Assembly: GCA_950295325.1 (NCBI GenBank)
Contig: OX485806.1
Location: 12,090,001-12,154,000, forward strand
Source: Polytrichum commune
Lineage: Eukaryota; Streptophyta; Polytrichopsida; Polytrichales; Polytrichaceae
Direction of reading: 5' to 3'
Length of the DNA: 64,000 bases
Shown here piece after piece: positions 57,425 through 64,000 of this stretch. The position numbers and the translations under genes were made by a program. Numbering within the stretch: position 1 is the stretch's first letter; the number at the start of each line of letters is the position of its first letter. The notes below the pieces were generated by a model. That model had not been told where the DNA came from and did no database searches. It saw only the letters and a list, made by a program, of their open reading frames with translations.

Positions 57425-58900
57425 ATGGAAGGCTACTCCCAAGATGGAGAATTCTCTCAATTTCAAGGACAAGCATGGAGTCAAAATTCGCCTTGGATGA
57501 GCTACTCTCAACCCCAATTTTAGCCCATTTCTCCTCAAATGCATGTTTCAAATTTTGATCATTTTGGTACTGGTAGTCCTAAATATTTTATGCCTCTTGG
57601 AATGCCTCCTTGTAATGGTTCAGATTTGCAACCATCAAGTGAGGAAGTGACATCGAGTTCAAATGCAAGAAATTACTTGATGGATATGAAGGAGGAGGAG
57701 GCAATCCGGACTGCAGTAAAGGCACTAAATGGAGAAGATGTACCTGTAATAAAGAAGAGAGGACGACCACCAAAAGGAGGAAAAACAAATGCTCCAGCAA
57801 AGAAGAAGAAAATGGAGATCACAACAAAGAAGGCAACAAAAGAAGTGGTGAATTTGGCTGGTTCAGATTCGGAAGAATAAAATGCAAGTCGGAAGTGGCG
57901 AGATTACGAGGTTGAAACCTTGATATCAATTCGGGGAGAGATGGAAGAAGAATTTTCAAGATGTGCAAAAAAACAAGGTTTGTATATGTGTTTTATTTTT
58001 TGGTTCTATAATTTTTTGTACACATGAATGGTTTTCATAAATTTTCAAAGCTTCAACCAGGAATTGGCCTACCTAGCTTTCTTCCCAAGTCTATTGGTCC
58101 TTATCTGCCAAATGCATTTTCTAGGCTCTACGGCCAACTCCACCATAGTTTTTTTCCCCTAGTCCATTGGTCCTTACCTGCCAAGTGCCCTTTCTAGGCT
58201 CTACGGCCAACTCTCAACGGGGGGGGGGGGGGGGGGGGGGGTTATACCCGGCAGAAATGAGTCATGCATGTGTCTTGACGAACATTATGGGTTTTTCCGG
58301 TCACTACCTATGCTGTCTGCATTCTTGAGGGCCTCAAATGAGGCCCTTTCGGTTGTTTTTTTGACATTTTCAGGACGTTTTCACTATCATATGCTTGTAT
58401 ATAATTGCACTAATGACTTATAATGTAAAATTTCAAGGATTAATACATGGTTAAAATTGCAAGCAAGGATGGTGGCGGCCATTCGTGGCTTTGACCGCTC
58501 ATGGGAATCATGCAAGAAGAAGTACAAAACCATTTACGCAGAGTACAAAAATGACAAGAGGGCCAATGAGATTTCTGGTTCGGATAGGCATCAAGACTGT
58601 AAGTGGTTTGACCAACTGGATGTCTGGAATTCTACACGTGCATGTGTAAAGAACCAAATTCCAGCAAGTGCCACTGAAGGTGAAGATGAAAACGATGAAG
58701 ACAAAACACCATCAGATTTGCAAGATCGTGAGGTTACTCCAAAACAAGAGAAGAAAAAGAAAAAATTCCAAGAGAATTTGGAAATCATTTTGGAAAAGGT
58801 TGTCTCAAAATTTTCTAGCTTTCTTACAACTTTTCAAGAAAGCACAGCTTTATTGAAGAACATGGATAGGCATATGGCAGCAATTCTAGAAAAATTGTAG
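57425..58900 (+). pseudogene. Harbinger-1 Myb/SANT (trihelix)-like ORF, with stops
   Basis: The frame starts MEGYSQDGEFSQFQGQAW. It meets a TAG at 57521-57523 and continues through EEEAIRTAVKALNGEDVPVI, a KKRGRPPKGGKT AT-hook-like basic segment and VVNLAGSDSEE. It then meets a TAA at 57878-57880. Still in frame comes the trihelix start KWRDYEVETLISIRGEMEEE. An intron follows. The canonical-looking donor at 57978 would shift the frame. A GT at 57988 joined to 58438 keeps it open (TWLKLQARM). Exon 2 gives RSWESCKKKYKTIYAEYKND and a coiled-coil-like C-terminus ending LEKL at 58900. In PIF/Harbinger elements this partner binds DNA and brings the transposase to the nucleus. Here two nonsense codons, and possibly a small indel at the intron, make function unlikely. 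Confidence 0.8.
58219..58241. repeat. Homopolymer run of 23 G
   Basis: The longest G tract in the window. It lies in the intron of the Harbinger-1 Myb-like ORF. Confidence 0.95.
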
Positions 58901-60316
58901 CTATTCTTCCATAACATCAGAATCACTACTTGATTCTGAAAATTGAATGGTCGAGTCCTTTGACAAATTGTATTGCCACAATGTTTTGGCAATGGATTCA
59001 TGAGCAATGGTAGATTCTCTCAATAAATCAGCATCTTTCTCATTTTGTTTGATTAAAAAAGCTTCTTCTTCAGCATCAATTTCTTCTTGCTCAAAATTTT
59101 GAAATGTTCTTGTAGTACCAGATTTCAAAATGCGTGCTTTTACCTCATCAATGGATGTTTGTTCTCCTCGTAAGACTTGTCATCCCTTCACTGTGCCCTC
59201 TTCAACCCGTTTATGTAATTCCACCTCCGCTTCTTCAATCCATATTGCATCAAACTTGTCCTTTATTATGATGCATAAATTATGCAAAACAATACAAGTT
59301 GATACAATATCTGTCATTGATCGTAAAGGAACATCTGTTTTTTTTTGTATAATTCTCCATCTACCCTTCAAAATTCCAAACGCACGCTCCACACACATTC
59401 GGGTTGAAGATTGGATAAAATTCCAATGTGCCTTGTAAGATTCTAGTCCATCATTACAACCCTTAAATGGACAATACATCCAAGGGCGAACCGGATATGC
59501 CGCATCTCCAATTAACTTGTACGGTAGAAATTTTCCCTCCATACAAGCTCTTCCTACTTTGGTTTGTTGAAAAACAATCCAATCATGCAAGCTTCCAGCC
59601 CACCCGAATTCATAATCCCAAAATATGCAATTGGTATCAACAATTCCTTGCAACAAAGCCGAATGAAAAGATTTGCGACAGTAATAATCTTCTCCACCAA
59701 TAACTGGAGCTAGCACCGGAATGTGTGAACCGTTTATGGCTCCTATTATGTAAGGTATGTTATGCAATCTCTCAAACTCTTTCGCTAAAACCCTAAATTT
59801 GTTTTCATTTGGAACTTGAATAAATATCTTTTGCAAATGAAGTCTCACCATTTTACAAAATTCTCTCACAATTCTTGAAATTGTACATTCCGCCACCCCA
59901 TATACCTCTCCAACCATACGCAACCCATCTCCTGTACCAAGTCTAGCCAAAGACATTGCAACCCTCTCTTCTACAGAAATTGGTCTTATGAAATTAGTAT
60001 GCTGTTTTTTCAAAAACGGACCTAATTTCTCACATAAAAATCTGAATGTAGCATGCGAGACACGAGTCATTTTCTTAAACATCTTCTCCGTAAACGAACC
60101 TAACAAATACCGGTCTACAAAGCCAGATGGCCTCTCAAAACTCCAAACAGTTCTCTCTCTAAACCCTAAACTTTGAAGGCAAATGCTGAAAATTGCAACA
60201 TTCGTCCACTCACCTTGTAAAATCAAAGCTTGCATGTTGTTAACATGCTGCGTAATCATGTAGAGACACCAATACAAAACCATCATCACCACAAGCTTCT
60301 TCCTCCTCTCCTCCAT
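58901..60316 (-). pseudogene. Harbinger-1 DDE transposase, catalytic Asp changed and one in-frame stop
   Basis: A 378-codon minus-strand frame from 60316 carries the HARBI1-like nuclease. FRFLCEKLGPFL lies near residue 91, EERVAMSLARLGTGDGLRMV near 116, IIGAINGSHIPV at 190-201, GSLHDW at 241-246, GDAAYPVRPW at 270-279 and VERAFGILKGRWR at 309-321. The first catalytic residue, Asp in the family motif GA(I/L)DG(T/S)H, is Asn195 here (AAC, codon at 59732-59734). The second Asp and Glu310 remain. The frame meets TGA at 59180-59182, but the same frame continues for about 90 codons (QVLRGEQTSIDEVKARILKS and an acidic tail) to a natural stop at 58901. A former CGA Arg codon at this position is likely. 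The change of Asp predicts loss of cleavage activity. Confidence 0.9.
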
Positions 60317-60613
60317 AGTGCTGAAATTTTAGTAAACAAGGCAAAAACGAGAAAGAAAGAAGCAAAAGAAACCGCCAACAACTAGAAAGAAAGACCGGTC
60401 TTGGGGTAGAAAAGAGAGGTAGTGGAGTGGAAGTTGCGATCAACCCTATATTAGAATTATATTAAAAAAATCAGCACATTATTTTGTGGCCCCTTCTCAC
60501 TTTACACTATATCCAAAGGACGCCAAATTCAAAGTTTGGCTTCTCAAGAATGAGCCATGGCCCTTGGCCGGTTTTCTCCACGACTTCTCGTTTCTAGTGT
60601 AAAGAGGGCCTAA

Positions 60614-60884
60614 ATGCAAAGTAGTTGTGACTATTTCTCTTCAACTTGATCGTCATGGTGATATTGGTTGTCATTTTCTTATTGGTTGGCCATTACACTT
60701 TGTCACTCTTCTTTAGCCTTTTCGACTCTATGTTCACGTTCTTCTCAAAACATTTTGGTTTCCTATACATTCAAAGCTGGAAGTTTGTTTTGATTTCATT
60801 CATGTTTGGTCCAAAAACCTTCATGTAGCAAACTCAAAAGTTAAGGTTGGTAAACTAGGCGTACACCCATGATGGGTCACGTGG
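60614..60884. other. Spacer between Harbinger-1 and hAT-2, no gene seen
   Basis: A 60-codon plus-strand frame with hydrophobic residues (60646-60828) has no recognised family. Nothing else was noticed. Confidence 0.3.
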
Positions 60885-61013
60885 CTAGAAACCAGAGCCC
60901 TACATTGGGTGCCCATACCCATGCCCATGCCCATGGGTTTTGGGTGGGCATGGCTGCGATATTATTGTTCATGGGTGGGCATGGGTTCGATATTATAATG
61001 AGTGGGCATGGGC

Positions 61014-61860
61014 ATGACGTCTATGTACGATGAGTTTGAGGATGAGTTACAAGAGATTCATGACAATGGGGCTGAGATCGTAGTTGTTAGCAACTTCGAC
61101 GCACGTATTGAGCTTGTGTTCAGTATGTATGAGACATACAAGGTCACTGATCTCGAAAAAAATGAGATCATTGTAGCGGTGAGCTTAGCATTGCCAATGA
61201 ATTGGGATACAACTGCTAAATTCAGTATTCTCTTATGGTGGAAGCTGAAAGGAGCCCCCACATTCCTCATCATGTTGCGCGTGGCGCATTCGGCCCCAGG
61301 AGTGCACTTAAAGTTAAGATTAGGAATACACGTGAGTGCGTTTTAATGGCATACCCCCTACAATACTTGGCCTTAAAATAGTTTTTCAATTAAGAAATTT
61401 TAAGTGCCAAATCATTACGTATATATCTATCACTTGGTATGAATTTCAGGATGAAAAGTTTTTAAAAATTATTAAAAAACATGATAGAAGTTTGAACTAA
61501 AATGCATTGTTTTTTGCTTCAAAAATCAATTTTAAAATATTTACAATTGATTGTTTTTTGAAATTTATACAACAAGAACTTTAGATTGTGTTTAACAACT
61601 TCATATTTTTTTGCAATTTTTAGATGATTTTTAAGTACATACATAGGGGGGTCAAAAGTACGCACTCACGTGATTCCTAGTCTTAACTTTAAGTGCACTC
61701 CCCGAGGCATTCGGTTTTGTGCATCCATGCATCCAACTCCAAATCGGAGTCAAACTTCTCAGATGCAGGGAATACGCTAACCAAGAAGCGCTCCGGGCTG
61801 AAGCCAGCGATAGTGAACGACCTTTTATTTGTCTGATCCAACCTAGACTTGGTGTAGGCG
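61014..61860 (+). pseudogene. hAT transposase C-terminal fragment split by an insertion
   Basis: The plus strand has an acidic lead (YDEFEDELQEIHDNGAE), then FSILLWWKLKGAPTFLIMLR, which corresponds to the hAT dimerisation region (F.IL.WWK...P.L...A). Reading is cut at about 61290 by the nested element. If 61294-61714 is skipped (one GCATTCGG copy kept), the frame continues without a shift as SNFSDAGNTLTKKRSGLKPA then IVNDLLFV. This is the classic end of a hAT transposase (E..FS.AG......R..L.P......L.FL). The N-terminal DNA-binding and RNase-H core are missing, so the element is non-autonomous. Identification is by family motifs. Confidence 0.85.
61294..61706. mobile_element. Nested MITE inside the hAT transposase fragment
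   Basis: The arms starting AGTGCACTTAAAGTTAAGAT (left) and AGTGCACTTAAAGTTAAGAC (right, reverse complement) run for about 45 bp. The 8-bp direct repeat GCATTCGG lies at 61286-61293 and 61707-61714. Removing the element with one repeat copy restores hAT reading, so the boundaries are supported independently. An 8-bp duplication suggests another hAT-type transposase. The ends lack a typical CAGGG start. Confidence 0.85.
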
Positions 61861-62073
61861 GGTAATACACATTACACAATTTTTGAATACATGGGCGCAA
61901 TTTGCATGGGTGGGCATGGGTGGGCACATGTCATGCTATGTGTGGGCATGGGTGGGCATGGGTGCGCACTTGTCATGCTATGGGTGGGCATGGGTGGGCA
62001 TAGGCCGCTGCGGATGGGCATGGTCAGGGTATGGGTGCAATTTTAAAGGAAAATGTTGGGCTCTGCTAGAAAC

Positions 62074-63715
62074 CTCCTCCTCTTAATACCATTGAGAGCG
62101 CTCTATCTCATCTTTCATAATGACGGATTGTAGTTTCCACATGGATTCAAGAGGGTCTCAACCAATGAAAGATTGACACATGGCAAAGTTCAAGGGGAAA
62201 ATAATTTGTTCTTTCTTGGAATAGATAGTCCTCTATGATAGTAACAACAACAACAACAACAACAACAATGATAATAACAATAATGATAGCAATGATAATA
62301 GTTGAGAAGCTTATGTGAATAGATGAAAAATAGAGATAGATAATAGTGTTGGTTTGTATTGTTTTTTTCTACGGATATATTAAGGCATTTATTACAAGAA
62401 TTTTTCCATCTTAATTTTTAATTATTCTAATACAAGTAGAGTATGGGTATTTGAAGTTGCTTTTGTTTTTGATCCTATTTAAGTCTATATACAAATGCAA
62501 GAACCTTTGCATGTAGGCAAAATTGTCCTATTATCAATATGGTTTAGAATGGTATTTGTACATATAATAACTTGAGCATATGAAGATGTCTCCCACCTTG
62601 ACAAAGCCACCAATTAACATATATTTGATTGATATTACAAACTTGATACTCGTGAAGAAGTTTTTTGATACCATTACCTACTGATGTTGATTATTGAATC
62701 CATGCATTCATAAATCACCTACATACGTAACATTACTAAGTTGTTAGATGATGATTTCTTTCCAAAAGAAGACGTTGCAATTAAAACACTCTAAATTTAT
62801 AACTGCTTGTTGAGAACTCCACAATTTATACCACGAGTGCTCCTCATAAACGGGAATCCTGGTATTAAAGGATCAATACATGGTCACACAAAATGCTTGT
62901 AAAGAGCTTAGCGATATTGCGGACTTTCTTATGGTATTGGATTTTTGTTACAATAACAACAATAATAAATAAATAATTTTAACTTTAAATTTCATTTCAT
63001 TTCATGTTTGTTCCATAAACCTTAACTTAGCAAGCTCAAAAGGTAATGTCTGGTCATTTGGACTCAAGCCCATGATAAATCAAGTGGTTGAAGACCTCAC
63101 AATAATAATAATAATAATAATAATAATAGTGGGTGTTAAGTGGCTTGATTTTTATCATTTGCAACTTCTATGGACAAAATTTTCAGAATGAAAGTTGGGT
63201 TGCATTAGTAAATTATGATGAAGCATCATCAAAATAAATGGATTGACATTCAAGCTTCCCTCTATTTAGTTATGGAAATTGAGGATGCATGTGTGTTGGT
63301 TCTTTGAATGAAGTACCTTCAGGTCCATGTAGTTTAAATTTTAGATAAAACAAAAAGCCAAGGAAAAACTTAGGGAAGACTTAGAGAATAATTTATGTAT
63401 CTTCTAGGTGTCCCAAATAAGTTTGATTAGGAAAATTATAGGTTTGTTTCATATGGTTTAGGAATTAGGCTAATAATTCATTCATTTATACAAGCAAAGA
63501 GTGTGGAAATCTCTTGACTTCAGTACATGTATTTGTGGTTGTCACACATCTCACTCTATTTACCCAATCAATAATCGAGCAATGGATTCATATTAATTGG
63601 ACCTTATGCGGTGTTCAATCATATGCATGACCCTTGACAATAGTCTTGCATTAAGTATCCCATTTTACTTTCTTACCAAAACCAAGGGCACTTTGGTTTT
63701 GGTAACTAACTGAAC
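62074..63715. other. Intergenic region with microsatellites, no gene seen
   Basis: It contains a repeat of the 4718-4850 segment at 62120-62235, (AAC)n at 62241-62270, (AAT)n at 63101-63128 and a 10-bp hairpin at 63675-63703. No coding features were recognised. Confidence 0.4.
63675..63703. repeat. 10-bp hairpin
   Basis: ACCAAAACCA and TGGTTTTGGT are separated by 9 bases, directly before the family I MITE. It could be its outer end or a chance structure. Confidence 0.6.
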
Positions 63716-63855
63716 ACCATTGAAATATAGGTGTCCAATTAAGATAAGTAACCGAATAAGGCCCGCTTCCATGATATGATAAGCTTTTTATTATTATTGA
63801 GGCAAACAACACTTATTCAGTCACTTTTCTTAATCAAATACCCATATTTGAGTGG
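63716..63855. mobile_element. Small MITE, family I copy
   Basis: The left arm CCATTGAAATATAGGTGTCC then AATTAAGATAAGTAACCGAA is mirrored at 63811-63855, where the reverse complement reads CCACTCAAATATGGGTATTT then GATTAAGAAAAG. The spacer is about 50 bp. It is non-coding. Confidence 0.6.
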
Positions 63856-64000
63856 TATGTGGCTAGGTGTGGCTCTAAAAACAAATACCAAAAAGACATG
63901 TACTCACAAAAGATTGAATGACACACTCAAAACGTTAACTATTCTAGGCTCAAATTGGCGACATGATTTGAGGGGAGGGAGGAGAGGGGATGTACGATCA
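63856..64000. other. Window end, no gene seen
   Basis: A segment at 63858-63895 (ATGTGGCTAGGTGTGGCTCT) resembles the region at about 50135-50170, downstream of the other family I MITE. Nothing else is recognised. Confidence 0.3.

Larger units (their letters stand above)
56852..60610. mobile_element. Complete-length PIF/Harbinger transposon (Harbinger-1)
   Basis: The termini GGCCCTCTTTACACTAGA (56852-56869) and its exact inverse (60593-60610) form perfect 18-bp inverted repeats. TAA flanks them at 56849-56851 and 60611-60613, the TWA duplication typical of PIF/Harbinger. Inside are the two usual genes: a Myb/trihelix-like ORF on plus (57425-58900) and a DDE transposase on minus (58901-60316), convergent with almost no gap. 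A palindrome at about 57045-57100 is shared with family C MITEs, and a 23-nt G run at 58219-58241 lies in the Myb ORF intron. The element is structurally complete but both genes are damaged. Confidence 0.95.
60893..62065. mobile_element. hAT element with transposase remnant (hAT-2)
   Basis: The left end CAGAGCCCTACATTGGGTGC and the right end, in reverse complement, CAGAGCCCAACATTTTCC are inverted. The perfect 8-bp repeat CTAGAAAC flanks the element at 60885-60892 and 62066-62073. Both subterminal regions carry multiple GGGCATGGG or CCCATGCCC motifs (about 60915-61015 and 61905-62030), as expected for hAT transposase-binding sites. The interior holds the C-terminal part of a hAT transposase split by a nested insertion at 61294-61706. 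Confidence 0.92.

Noticed and set aside
57588-57800. Minus-strand frame rich in Leu
   Set aside because: It is the antisense of the Lys/Glu-rich Myb-like ORF of Harbinger-1.

Overview
The window is nuclear DNA of a land plant, most likely a flowering plant. It is AT-rich and has one intron-containing plant gene. It also carries short telomere-type TTTAGGG tracts and a dense set of plant transposon families. I cannot name the species. Most of the 64 kb is transposon-derived, and I find no rRNA, tRNA, organelle insert or CRISPR array.

The only convincing host gene lies on the minus strand at 17576-20444. It encodes a gamma-glutamylcyclotransferase of the ChaC/GGCT2 type, which degrades glutathione. 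All six coding exons can be joined through GT-AG introns into a 195-residue protein. Intron 1 holds a degenerate array of about five units. Intron 5 holds a decayed copy of a MITE family found elsewhere in the window.

The rest is layered mobile DNA. At 56852-60610 lies a complete-length PIF/Harbinger element with 18-bp inverted ends and a TAA target duplication. It carries a Myb/trihelix-like ORF and a convergent transposase, but both have nonsense codons and the transposase has lost the first catalytic Asp. A second, broken Harbinger element starts at 47959. Its first 290 bp match a 530-600 bp MITE family (A), so it looks like that family's parent. Other Harbinger-type MITE families (B, C and D here) share a terminal pattern close to GGGCC-N-CTTTACAC. 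A palindrome inside family C is also present in the full-length element.

Two hAT elements have perfect 8-bp target duplications (210-1462 and 60893-62065). The second contains a nested insertion whose removal joins the two halves of the hAT transposase C-terminus in frame. Three pogo-like elements (11153-11634, 25012-26927, about 40257-41436) carry transposase remnants. Fragments of one LINE family (about 30.5, 31.6, 33.3 and 36.6-38.1 kb, probably also 42.0 kb) include a zf-RVT domain and a recurrent 3' UTR. Several more inverted-repeat MITEs, two SINE-like copies and many microsatellites fill the gaps.

Together the sequence records repeated nested insertion: a MITE inside a LINE, a MITE inside a pogo element, an insertion inside a hAT, and MITEs inside a gene intron. 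Homopolymer G or C tracts of 9 to 23 nt are unusually frequent.
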